Positions 32,103 through 40,356 of a DNA stretch of 45,519 bases are shown here, piece after piece. Source of the DNA: an uncultured Saprospiraceae bacterium (GTDB lineage: Bacteria > Bacteroidota > Bacteroidia > Chitinophagales > Saprospiraceae); assembly GCA_937951615.1 (NCBI GenBank), contig CALFBH010000076.1, positions 1-45,519 on the forward strand, given 5' to 3'. The position numbers and the translations under genes are program-made. Numbering within the stretch: position 1 is the first letter of the stretch; the number at the start of each line of letters is the position of its first letter. Below the pieces are notes generated by a model that was given only the letters and a program-made list of their open reading frames with translations, searched no databases and was not told the DNA's origin.

Positions 32103-35100
32103 CTACCTCACAATAGTCAGCGGTCCTTTGAATATTCTGTCACTTCCATTCACGTCCACTCGCAGAACATAATAATACGTTCCTTTGGGTAGATTTTTCC
32201 CTTTGAATCGTCCATCAAAATCTGACTGATAGGGTTTGGCATAAAATACTTCGTCGCCCCAGCGATTGATGACCACGACATCGTTTTCGGGGAAGAGTTG
32301 TAGGAAACTGATGTTCCAGACGTCGTTTTTGCCATCGCCATTTGGGGTGAAGGCATTGGGGATGATGAACTCGGCTTCTGCGGCAGGCGTGACGATGACC
32401 TCCACTGTAGCGCGGGCTGTACAGCCATCAGGACTTGTGCCGATGACGGTGTATTCTGTCGTGATAGTGGGCTGTGCGAGGGGCGATTCGCAGATATTGC
32501 AGGATAGGCTGCTGGAAGGTGTCCAAGTGTAAGTGGCTGCGCCGAGGGCAGAAAGCGGGGCCGTTTGACCTTCAATAATGGTGGTATCGCCGAGGGCGGT
32601 GATTTGGAGGGCGGGGAAGACTGTTAGCTGGATTTCATCGCTGGCAAACTGGCAATTGCTGATGATGCCGATGACGGATATTTGGTCGCCATCATCCAAT
32701 AATGTTGTCCAGGTATTGGTCGGGCTGCTGTTGCTGAGCATGCCGTTTACATAAAAATCGTATTGCGCAAAGCCAGGCGTGGCGGTAAACTCGAATGGCT
32801 CATCTTCACAAACGGCGAGGCTGTTTACTTGCAATTCCATCATACCGTTTTGTATGTCTATTTGAATTGGATTGCTCTCGTAATCACAATTGCCATCATT
32901 ACCGATTACTGTGACGATATCCCCATTTTCCAATATTGTACTAATCAATGTGTTTTGTGAACCACTTTGTACGAGGATACCATTTACATAAAAATCATAT
33001 TGCGTAAAGCCAGAAGTCGCTGTAAAAGTGAGCATGTCGCCATCGCAGGCTGTACCCATATCCACGCTGAGTTCTATCGTATTTTGAAACCAACTAAGCG
33101 TAATGGCATTGCTTTCGTAAGTGCAATTGGCGTCGGTTGCGGTGACGCTTACCACATCGCCATCATTCAGGGCTGCTGTGTAGGTGGCGTTTGTTCCGCT
33201 TTGTGCTAGGCTGCCATTGACATAAAAATCATAATTTAAAAATCCACCATTTGCGGAAAGCGTGAAAATTTCGCCTGGGCAGGCGGTTTGGGGATTCGCG
33301 CTTAGTGTGACCTCATTAGTGAAAACTGTAACCGTTAAAGTATCACTGACATACTCGCAGCCTGTGGCTGTATCTGTACCGATGACATAGATTTCGTCTG
33401 CATCATTTAAAATCGTTGTCCAGCTATTTTGTGTGCCGGATTGTCCTGGATTGCCATTGACATAAAAGTCATAATTATCAAATCCACTCGTTGCCGTAAA
33501 GGTGAAGGTTTCGCCTGGGCAGTCGCTTAGGGTATTTGCGATAAGCTCTATTTCATCGCTGTAAATCGTTACTGAAATGGTATTGCTTTCATAATCACAA
33601 TTGGCGTCTGTACCTATGACTGTTATTAGGTCTGACGTGTTGAGCATATTAGCACCAAAAGTGCTGGAAGCGGTGCTTTGAACGGAAACGCCATTGACTA
33701 GGAAATCATAATTTAAAAAGCCTGCTGTTGCACTGAATACAAAAGATTCTCCATTACAAAGCGTAGAATCATTGACGCTTAATTCGATACTATTTTCAAA
33801 AATAAAAACCTGTGCGGTGTCAGAGTTGTAGGAACAATTATCATCCATTGCAATGACAAAAACCGTACTGCCTGCCATCAATGTGGAGGAAGTAAAAACG
33901 CTGTTTGCTCCACTTTGCGTAAGCGCATTGTCTACGTAAAAATCATAATTATTGAAGCCTGGTGTAGCTGCAAACGTGCCATCACCATCTTCACAAATAC
34001 CTAGTAAGTTGGTGTCTAGCAAAACGGTATTCATGAAAATACTGACCAGCACAGAATTACTAAAATAGGTGCAATTATCATCCGTTGCAATGACTGTTAT
34101 TTTGTCGTCATCGAGGAAATTGGACGATGTAAAAGTGTTATTTGTGCCGCTTTGCGCTAATACATCATTCAAATAAAAATCATAATTCAACAAGCTGGAC
34201 GGAGCAGTGACGGTGACAGATTCGCCATCGCAGGAAGGATCAGGATTGATGGTCAGCGTGATGGTATCTGCGACCTGTGTCAATGCAAAAGCTGGATAGC
34301 TAAAGTCGGAAATATAATTGTCAGTCTCCAGAACATCGAGTCCTGTGATGGGACTGATGCCGCTAGTCACGCCGCCAGTTACTTCCCATTGCGGTACGTT
34401 TTGCCAATGCGCCAGACTATCATAAACACCATCTGTCGCAGCATCGTAGTGATAAGTGATTTGTGTAGAATCTGTGCCTTGTTCTTGCCAGATGCGGTGA
34501 TAATAATCAGGATTTATCAGGCATATTTCTGCTTGTCGCAAATCGCGGTCAAAGCCTTCCAGCGTCGCATCGGTATTGGCGTGTCGAACTTTAAAAACAT
34601 TCAAGGCATTAGCACTCAACCTCAATTCGATAGGACGATAACGGCTGACGCCCAATGAAGAACCCACGGGAAAAAAGTAAGGCTGTGTATCTTGTACATA
34701 GCGCAACAAGCCACCATTTTGCAGACTGCTGACAAAACCGCCATCAGTCGTGACGGCATTTAAATCTGTATTAAAAACGCTGACTGTATTGATGTCCAAA
34801 CTAAATTCGCGGTCATTGAGTCGGAGAAAACCATCTACATACACATCCAGATCGCCATACTTGATGCCTGTTGCTTCCAGTCGAAGATCGTAGAATCGGG
34901 TAATGTCGTTGCCCTGTACGCGCTGCTCGTCGCCTTTCAAAATCACAATGCCTTCGCCTGTGCTGCTGAAGGCTTCATTGCCTGCTGTATTCGTCCAATT
35001 TTCAAATAGATAAATGGTATCGCTGTTGTGAAACTCGCCGCCGTTCCGATTATAAGCATCGCCGTGTACGGACATTATCGCGCCGTCTTTGAGGGAGATG

Positions 35101-35204
35101 ATTGCGCCGTTATTGGATAGGATGGCTTGTGCGCATACGGATAGGCTTCCTGTGAGTAACAGGAATATGGTGAATAGGCTTTTGATATTTGGTTTGGTGG
35201 GCAT
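32103..35204 (-). CDS. SprB-like Ig-repeat adhesin with type B T9SS C-terminal domain
   Basis: A 1033-aa protein with a signal peptide (residues about 1-26, ending SVCAQA) and an N-terminal region of about 300 aa rich in beta-strand. Seven tandem repeats of about 79 aa follow (nt about 34272-32620), each with C-x-G/D-E, FxATxGFxNYDFYVNG, xxQSG, and IxVIGTDxNCxYxSN. A PKD-like domain comes next (TYTWTPSSSLSCNICESP), and the C-terminal domain starts at EFIIPNAFTPNGDGKNDVW and ends YYYVLRVDVNGSDRIFKGPLTIVR, the gliding-motility-associated type B T9SS signal. It should be exported across the outer membrane by T9SS and displayed or released. It pairs with the downstream PorP/SprF gene. Ligand unknown. 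Confidence 0.93.
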   Translation of the reverse strand: MPTKPNIKSLFTIFLLLTGSLSVCAQAILSNNGAIISLKDGAIMSVHGDAYNRNGGEFHNSDTIYLFENWTNTAGNEAFSSTGEGIVILKGDEQRVQGNDITRFYDLRLEATGIKYGDLDVYVDGFLRLNDREFSLDINTVSVFNTDLNAVTTDGGFVSSLQNGGLLRYVQDTQPYFFPVGSSLGVSRYRPIELRLSANALNVFKVRHANTDATLEGFDRDLRQAEICLINPDYYHRIWQEQGTDSTQITYHYDAATDGVYDSLAHWQNVPQWEVTGGVTSGISPITGLDVLETDNYISDFSYPAFALTQVADTITLTINPDPSCDGESVTVTAPSSLLNYDFYLNDVLAQSGTNNTFTSSNFLDDDKITVIATDDNCTYFSNSVLVSIFMNTVLLDTNLLGICEDGDGTFAATPGFNNYDFYVDNALTQSGANSVFTSSTLMAGSTVFVIAMDDNCSYNSDTAQVFIFENSIELSVNDSTLCNGESFVFSATAGFLNYDFLVNGVSVQSTASSTFGANMLNTSDLITVIGTDANCDYESNTISVTIYSDEIELIANTLSDCPGETFTFTATSGFDNYDFYVNGNPGQSGTQNSWTTILNDADEIYVIGTDTATGCEYVSDTLTVTVFTNEVTLSANPQTACPGEIFTLSANGGFLNYDFYVNGSLAQSGTNATYTAALNDGDVVSVTATDANCTYESNAITLSWFQNTIELSVDMGTACDGDMLTFTATSGFTQYDFYVNGILVQSGSQNTLISTILENGDIVTVIGNDGNCDYESNPIQIDIQNGMMELQVNSLAVCEDEPFEFTATPGFAQYDFYVNGMLSNSSPTNTWTTLLDDGDQISVIGIISNCQFASDEIQLTVFPALQITALGDTTIIEGQTAPLSALGAATYTWTPSSSLSCNICESPLAQPTITTEYTVIGTSPDGCTARATVEVIVTPAAEAEFIIPNAFTPNGDGKNDVWNISFLQLFPENDVVVINRWGDEVFYAKPYQSDFDGRFKGKNLPKGTYYYVLRVDVNGSDRIFKGPLTIVR
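32620..34272 (-). repeat. Seven intragenic ~236-bp Ig-like repeats
   Basis: The YDFYVNG-type motif recurs seven times at about 79-residue spacing. Repeats differ by many substitutions, so they are old domain duplications rather than a recent expansion. Confidence 0.88.
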
Positions 35205-35406
35205 AGCTACTGCAATTTAATATGTTTTTTGGAGAAACGTGGATAATGGTGTATTTTTATGGGATTGAATAGCTTCAGAGAGATTTTTCTTCTTGGGTTT
35301 TGTTTGTCGGGAAATTCTTTATGGGGAATATATGCAGATTTATTACTTCTATTTTTAAGTTGTATTCAATTAGAATAAAGCACTATATGTGTAACATGTA
35401 CTTACA

Positions 35407-36792
35407 ATGAAAATACCCTTTTCAGAAAAAGAGATTCAAAATTTTCTATGGGAACATAGAGATAATTGGAGTGATTTTATTTCTCCCCTAGAAACTACTG
35501 ATGAATTTACGTTTGAAACTGAAAACGATATTGTCAATATTTCTCCAGAAAAACTGCTGTATAATATTGGGATTAGAAAAGTGGTAGAATATTATTCAGA
35601 TGTTAAATATTTGACATTAATTGGTGTTGAAGTGCCTCTCGAAAAAAAAGATGATTCGACAATAAGAGCAGATTTTTTAGGCGTTCAAGAAGGAGCTCCA
35701 GGAATCGGAATTATTGAATTAAAGCGAAGTACTCAAACAGAAAGAGAAGCACTTACTGAACTATTAGCCTACTCTAAACATTTAAACACTTTATTTCCTA
35801 CTCATTGCATAGAAGATACTATTCTGGTTTTAATTTCTCCATTAAAAGTAAGGACGACTAGAGAAGCATATTTACAATCTCTTTTATTTGACCGCAAAAA
35901 AATATTCACTTTAATACCATCTTTTACTGATAGCAATTCATTGGAAAGTTTAGTACTAAAGCCTTATATACCTACATTAAAAGATTTCGCCACATTATCT
36001 GAAGTTGCTTTTTCAAAACGAAATTTTGATGTTGAAGTAATTGTATGGTATGGAGTTGATTCTTTCTGGAATTTACCCGAAGTAAATGGTGCGCCAAGCC
36101 ACGAAGTAAAAAGAAATATGAATAGAATTTCATCTTATGCGGCTCAATTAATGGAAGCTAGACAGATTCATGGATTTACTTATACCCAACAATCATGGGA
36201 AGAATTAAAAATGCCGTGCCCAAATACTTTAGTTCTCGTTGGCTTCAATCCTTATAAAATTGCAAGTGATGTTCAATATAAAAAGACATACCCAAATATT
36301 CCAATTTCTAAAATACCGGAAATTGACGATTGTTATGGATTTAATTTAGCTGATATCATACCCGGGCTTAATAAAAATTCTAAAGATCTTCATGAAGATG
36401 AAAACCATTTGTTTTGGTTAAATGCAGTTTGGGGCTCTCATTTAGGAATTTTAGGAAAAGAAATAGTTGATACATTGAATTTAAATACACTCGAAACTTC
36501 TGTAAATACAGATAGAGGCAGTATGACATGGGAGCAATATGAATCGAGTTTTATTGAAAATATATTTTGCCATAATTTTGATTTAAAACCGACTGGCATC
36601 ATCAGAGAATTGTATTTAGAATTAACAAGAATTGACTATCAATTTTGGAAGAAATTTAAAACACACCCAGTTCAAGGAGATATTTATGGTTGGGCAGTAG
36701 AAACGTTATCTTCACATTATCTTTTTAGTGAATTTTTAGAACGAATGTTTGGAGATCCTTTTGGAATTAGAGAAATTGATGAAGAGGAATAA
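35407..36792 (+). CDS. PD-(D/E)XK nuclease-like protein, uncharacterised
   Basis: A 461-aa cytosolic protein with no signal peptide. Residues 86-108 (IRADFLGVQEGAPGIGIIELKRS) give the nuclease pattern Asp89...Glu104-x-Lys106, and the following helix (EREALTELLAYSKHLNTLF) fits the Q/E-rich helix seen in NucS/DUF91-like PD-(D/E)XK proteins. The C-terminal 250 residues are unfamiliar. The coding sequence is AT-rich compared with neighbours and stands opposite to the flanking minus-strand cargo genes, consistent with an acquired accessory gene. The next ORFs on the same strand follow at once. A restriction or defence nuclease is plausible, but the target and partner are unknown. The nuclease fold is inferred from a short motif. 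Confidence 0.6.
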   Translation: MKIPFSEKEIQNFLWEHRDNWSDFISPLETTDEFTFETENDIVNISPEKLLYNIGIRKVVEYYSDVKYLTLIGVEVPLEKKDDSTIRADFLGVQEGAPGIGIIELKRSTQTEREALTELLAYSKHLNTLFPTHCIEDTILVLISPLKVRTTREAYLQSLLFDRKKIFTLIPSFTDSNSLESLVLKPYIPTLKDFATLSEVAFSKRNFDVEVIVWYGVDSFWNLPEVNGAPSHEVKRNMNRISSYAAQLMEARQIHGFTYTQQSWEELKMPCPNTLVLVGFNPYKIASDVQYKKTYPNIPISKIPEIDDCYGFNLADIIPGLNKNSKDLHEDENHLFWLNAVWGSHLGILGKEIVDTLNLNTLETSVNTDRGSMTWEQYESSFIENIFCHNFDLKPTGIIRELYLELTRIDYQFWKKFKTHPVQGDIYGWAVETLSSHYLFSEFLERMFGDPFGIREIDEEE

Positions 36793-36934
36793 AACTGACT
36801 GCGTAGCAGTAGCAATTCCCAAAAACTTCCCGTATATTGATAACATGAAAGCAATCAATTTAGAATCTAAGAATTCTGCTTACTTATTGAGCATTGATTT
36901 CTTTTGCTCTGCATGTGAAGAAAAATTAGCATAA
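36779..36934 (+). CDS. Doubtful small ORF between the nuclease-like and HipS-like genes
   Basis: A 51-codon ORF (MKRNKTDCVAVAIPKNF...FFCSACEEKLA) overlaps the end of the upstream gene by 14 bases, and its TAA directly abuts the ATG of the HipS-like gene. That arrangement could mean translational coupling, but the sequence resembles no family I know and has no HTH expected of a HipB. A shorter start at 36845 is possible. Confidence 0.25.
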   Translation: MKRNKTDCVAVAIPKNFPYIDNMKAINLESKNSAYLLSIDFFCSACEEKLA

Positions 36935-37258
36935 ATGAGAAAAGCAAACGTATATAGAAATGGCATTTTAGCAGGAACCTTAACCGAAGAAAACAGAAAT
37001 GCCTATGTGTTTGTATATGATGACAACTACTTTGCTAATAGCGAAAACCCCTCTATAAGCCTTACCTTGCCCAAGACGCAAAAATCCTACAAAAGCGAAT
37101 ATTTGTTTCCATTTTTTTATAATATGCTTAGCGAAGGGGCTAATAAAAAACTTCAAAGTCGAGTATTAAGAATTGACGAGAAAGACCACTTCGGTTTTCT
37201 GATTAAGACAGCTTATTTTGAGACGATAGGAGCTGTTACAGTCAAAGAAATTATCTAA
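36935..37258 (+). CDS. HipS-like protein (HipA N-terminal subdomain), apparently orphan
   Basis: A 107-aa protein with the pattern of the HipA N-terminal subdomain found as a separate gene in Bacteroidota: MRKANVYRNGILAGTLTEE, YVFVYDDNYFANSENPSISLTLP, EYLFPFFYNMLSEGANKKL, LRIDEKDHFGFLIKTAYFETIGAVTV. In tripartite HipBST toxin-antitoxin systems this small protein (HipS) sits beside an HTH protein (HipB) and a kinase (HipT). No kinase follows; within 30 bases of the stop codon the sequence passes into repeats and a possible histidine kinase fragment. No HTH gene precedes it. It is therefore either a leftover of a disrupted system or a stand-alone protein. Length and ends look complete. Confidence 0.75.
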   Translation: MRKANVYRNGILAGTLTEENRNAYVFVYDDNYFANSENPSISLTLPKTQKSYKSEYLFPFFYNMLSEGANKKLQSRVLRIDEKDHFGFLIKTAYFETIGAVTVKEII

Positions 37259-37300
37259 ACAAAAAATAAGGGACGAGGCATAAAATTTAACAAAGAAAAA

Positions 37301-37371
37301 ACCTCTCGCAAAAGCGCAAAGCCGGCAAGAGAAAACAAACTTTGCACCTTAGCGGCTTTGCGAGAAAAATA
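37301..37371. repeat. Inverted pair of CTCGCAAAG interspersed elements
   Basis: CTCTCGCAAAAGCGCAAAGC (about 37303-37322) and, reversed, a copy reading CTATTTTTCTCGCAAAGCCG on the minus strand (to 37371). The arms CGCAAAGCCG/CGGCTTTGCG pair perfectly. It lies right after the HipS-like gene, where a HipT kinase gene would be expected. Confidence 0.75.
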
Positions 37372-37476
37372 GCCAATACACCTAAGGAATTATTGAAAAA
37401 AATCGGTGGCGAAGTTAAAGTTGAATCAGAATTAGTGCTTGGGATGAGTATAACAGTATCAGTTCCAATCGAATAG
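37372..37476 (+). pseudogene. Possible C-terminal fragment of a sensor histidine kinase
   Basis: Plus-strand frame reading ANTPKELLKKIGGEVKVESE then LVLGMSITVSVPIE and TAG. This resembles the last part of a HATPase domain (GGxIxVESExGxGTxFxxxxP). There is no start, no ATP-binding boxes and a repeat element immediately upstream, so if the match is real it is a truncated remnant. Confidence 0.4.
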
Positions 37477-37510
37477 TTGAGCACGCTGCAACTGATACTG
37501 CAGCTGATGC

Positions 37511-38665
37511 TTATTTCACCACAATCTTTCCACTATATCTCTTGTTTGTATCCTGCAATTGATAGAAATAAACGCCTTTCGGCAAATGGCCGACAGCTAG
37601 TTTCTTGTCTGCGGAAAGTGACTGTGTGCAGATGAGTTTGCCTTGCGTATCGTAGAGTTCAACAGTTGTAGAAGTTGGGTTTTCTAGGTCGAAAATGATG
37701 AAATTGCTGCTTGGATTGGGGTAGATAACTACATTCGTTTCGCGAGGTTTTATTATTGTCGTAGGAAGTTGCTGTTCCGAGTAATAATAGTTAGCTATAC
37801 CTTCATCATTCCATTGATTGTTAGCCCATCTTTGCACAGAACCAAAAACCATTTTATGTTTGAAACCTACTTTTGTATAGGTGCTGTCATACATAAAATA
37901 AGGAAATATGTTGATCTGGGGTTGGTGTGGTAGAATCAATTCATTATAACTATATGCATTATCATAGGTAGACTTACGTTGGTATTGCCTTCTCCATTGC
38001 CCCTGCCACCAAATAGACCGAATTTTTTCTATTCTGTTTCCGTACGTATCATAAATATATTCATCTTCATTCTCATCAACGAATTGTAGAACATCTTCAT
38101 CCCATTTCTCTCTGACGAATTCTATTAGAACCCCATTAGCATTATATATGAGTGTATCTTGGTTAGCATTAGTCCACTGCTGTGTAGTTGTATCCCATAA
38201 ATATTCATATTTTTGAATTAGGTTGTTGTCTGAATTCCATGTATACGACTCTTTATAGCTCAAATCGAGCTGCTGATTTGCATCTAAGTTATAACTAATT
38301 AATTGAACAATGTTGCCATTGCTATCGTAACTGTATTCTTGCCTTTTAATACTTAGCAACTGTTCTGTATCTATCTGCCAACTATCATGAATACGTTCCG
38401 TACAGTTTCCGTTGGAATCATAGCTAAAAGTACGTTGATAATATATAAACCATTCTTGAGTATTTGTGTCCCAGTAAGAATAGCGGTAGTTGGTTAATAG
38501 TCCGTCGGTGTTATAGGTCAAATTGCTTTTAGAAGCGTCGTTCCACTGCATGATGCTTTCATCGTACCGTTCTGATTTTATAGAATCCAACCGTTGTTTA
38601 TATACTTGACTAAAAATTATGGTGGGAAACAAGCAAGTGATAATAAAGGCAATATACTTTCTCAT
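37511..38665 (-). CDS. Secreted protein with type A T9SS sorting domain
   Basis: A 384-aa protein. Start chosen at MRKYIAFIITCLFPTIIFSQ (38665), which gives a clean signal peptide. The central part consists of degenerate repeats of the form YDSNGNxxExxxxxWDxxTQQW (SYDSNGNCTERIHD, TYNTDGLLTNYRYSYWDTNT, YDTYGNRIEKIRSIW), related in style to YD-type cell-surface repeats. The C-terminal 75 residues, VVIYPNPSSNFIIFDLENPT...LPKGVYFYQLQDTNKRYSGKIVVK, are a type A T9SS C-terminal signal, so it is exported and probably attached to the cell surface. Function unknown. It is transcribed alone, divergent from the next gene. Confidence 0.88.
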   Translation of the reverse strand: MRKYIAFIITCLFPTIIFSQVYKQRLDSIKSERYDESIMQWNDASKSNLTYNTDGLLTNYRYSYWDTNTQEWFIYYQRTFSYDSNGNCTERIHDSWQIDTEQLLSIKRQEYSYDSNGNIVQLISYNLDANQQLDLSYKESYTWNSDNNLIQKYEYLWDTTTQQWTNANQDTLIYNANGVLIEFVREKWDEDVLQFVDENEDEYIYDTYGNRIEKIRSIWWQGQWRRQYQRKSTYDNAYSYNELILPHQPQINIFPYFMYDSTYTKVGFKHKMVFGSVQRWANNQWNDEGIANYYYSEQQLPTTIIKPRETNVVIYPNPSSNFIIFDLENPTSTTVELYDTQGKLICTQSLSADKKLAVGHLPKGVYFYQLQDTNKRYSGKIVVK

Positions 38666-38772
38666 GGTTAAATATTTTTTGGATGAAATCATAAAACGAC
38701 TTTGCCAAAAATCAAATATCCTTTTACGATTCCCTAAAAATACCTATTTTGCACAACACTCGCAAACCAAAT

Positions 38773-40296
38773 ATGAAAAAGCTACTCCTTATGCTACCCT
38801 TATTCCTTTTTCGTCAAAGGAAATTTCCACTTTGGATAAAGAAGTGGACATTTGTAATATGTATCTGTTCCTTGTGTATAACAGAAAACAATGCGCAAGT
38901 TGGTATCGGTATTTTGCAACCGGACACGAGTGCAGTTTTGCATCTGGAATCGGAGGACAGAGGTTTATTACTCACCCGACTCAGCGATACGCAGCGCGAT
39001 AATATAGTGACTCCAAAACCCGGTTTAGTTATTTATAATACCACAGATAGCACGATACAATATTTCAATGGAAATTGCTGGCTACGCGCCTACCAGCGCA
39101 GTTGCGATGAATGCCTGTTTGACCTCACAGCCAGCAGCACAGCAGATACGATTGACCGAATTATAGCCGATTTTACAACCTTTCAGTTTATTGTCGATCA
39201 GTTTAATGGACCGCCACAGAGCATTGGATTTACGGTAACGAATAGCCTGCCACTTGGCATGACCTGGTCAGTCAATCCCAATCCGCAGATTTCTTCGGGT
39301 ACAGTGGATGCGACTATTGAGGTCACGACCTTCACACCTGCTGGCACCTATCCTGTTATCTTTCAGGTCGTTTGCGGCAATACCTCGATTAATTTTGTCT
39401 ATGAAGTCACCGTGCTGCCCTGCTATGAAGTCGCGGTACTCAACAGCACAGGAACTTATGACCTAGCAACAGATTTATACAATACTTATCCTGCCCTTCC
39501 CCAAAACCAGCCCGTCTGTGTGATTTCCAATATAGATCAGGGCGTGACGATTGAGGGAGACACGACACTTGTGCCAGCTTATACAACGGGCAATCTTCCA
39601 GCAGGCTCTATTGTGGCTATTGTGAATAATGGCAACATCATAGGCAAGGGCGGTGATGGCGGCATAGCCTACGATCCAGCAAACAACCTGACGGGCGAAG
39701 GTTTTATAGGTGGCAATGCACTCGATCTGACAGTCAATACAGATATTTATAATAATTTCAATATTTATGGCGGCGGCGGCGGTGGAAATGCTATGGCTTT
39801 TTCAGTTTCACAGCCACTGGGTCCCATTACCTTCGGAATCTTTCTGGGCGGCGGCGGCGGCGGCGGAGCTGGCGATGGCTATGGTGGTCAGGAGCCGGGT
39901 TTTGTTGTCGGCTTATCGCAATATTCTCCCGGAGGCGATGCTACTGGTGGGCAGTTTGGTGTGCCAGGCAATGGCGGACTTCTGAATTTTCCAATTAATA
40001 TTCCAATCAGCATCGGCATCGGCACAGTCAGTGTGGATATTGATCCGCAGGCAAGCGGCGGCGACGGTGGTGCTTATGGTTTTCCTGGTACGCAGGGGAC
40101 ATTTAATGTTGGGCTTGGCGCAACTGTGACAATAGGCCCTATACCCATCCCGATTGGTCCGTTTCCGATTCCAATTCCTGTACCTCCGCCTCCTGCGGGC
40201 GATGCAGGTTTTGCGATCAAGCGCAATGGAAATACTTGTAATATTCCCGACAATAATTACAGCACTTCTTTTTTGAAAGGGCGGGTGGGGAATTGA
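38773..40296 (+). CDS. Exported glycine-rich protein with phage tail-fibre-like domain
   Basis: A 507-aa protein. The N-terminus (MKKLLLMLPLFLFRQRKFPLWIKKWTFVICICSLCITENNAQ) has two hydrophobic stretches, so the true export signal may be the second one. Next comes the Bacteroidota exported-protein motif VGIGILQPDTSAVLHLESEDRGLLLTRLSDTQRDNI...YFNGNCW. A middle Ig-like part (FTVTNSLPLGMTWSVNPNPQ) follows. Residues about 280-480 are Gly-rich: IVAIVNNGNIIGKGGDGG, GGNALDLTVNTDIYNNFNIYGGGGGG, FLGGGGGGGAGDGYGG, then IPIP-rich stretches. The NNGxIxGxGGxGG...GGxAL...GGGGGGG pattern is like Gly-rich receptor-binding domains of phage tail fibres. No T9SS domain at the C-terminus. Function unknown; an adhesive tip is one option. 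Confidence 0.75.
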   Translation: MKKLLLMLPLFLFRQRKFPLWIKKWTFVICICSLCITENNAQVGIGILQPDTSAVLHLESEDRGLLLTRLSDTQRDNIVTPKPGLVIYNTTDSTIQYFNGNCWLRAYQRSCDECLFDLTASSTADTIDRIIADFTTFQFIVDQFNGPPQSIGFTVTNSLPLGMTWSVNPNPQISSGTVDATIEVTTFTPAGTYPVIFQVVCGNTSINFVYEVTVLPCYEVAVLNSTGTYDLATDLYNTYPALPQNQPVCVISNIDQGVTIEGDTTLVPAYTTGNLPAGSIVAIVNNGNIIGKGGDGGIAYDPANNLTGEGFIGGNALDLTVNTDIYNNFNIYGGGGGGNAMAFSVSQPLGPITFGIFLGGGGGGGAGDGYGGQEPGFVVGLSQYSPGGDATGGQFGVPGNGGLLNFPINIPISIGIGTVSVDIDPQASGGDGGAYGFPGTQGTFNVGLGATVTIGPIPIPIGPFPIPIPVPPPPAGDAGFAIKRNGNTCNIPDNNYSTSFLKGRVGN

Positions 40297-40304
40297 GTTG
40301 ATTG

Positions 40305-40338
40305 AAAATTCAAACTCAAATTCAAAAAACAAATTCAA
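40305..40338. repeat. AAATTC hexamer short tandem repeat
   Basis: AAATTC-like period-6 units (AAATTC, AAACTC, AAATTC) between two plus-strand genes. Same family as 820-848. Confidence 0.65.
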
Positions 40339-40356
40339 ATGTTAATTGAAGCTAAA

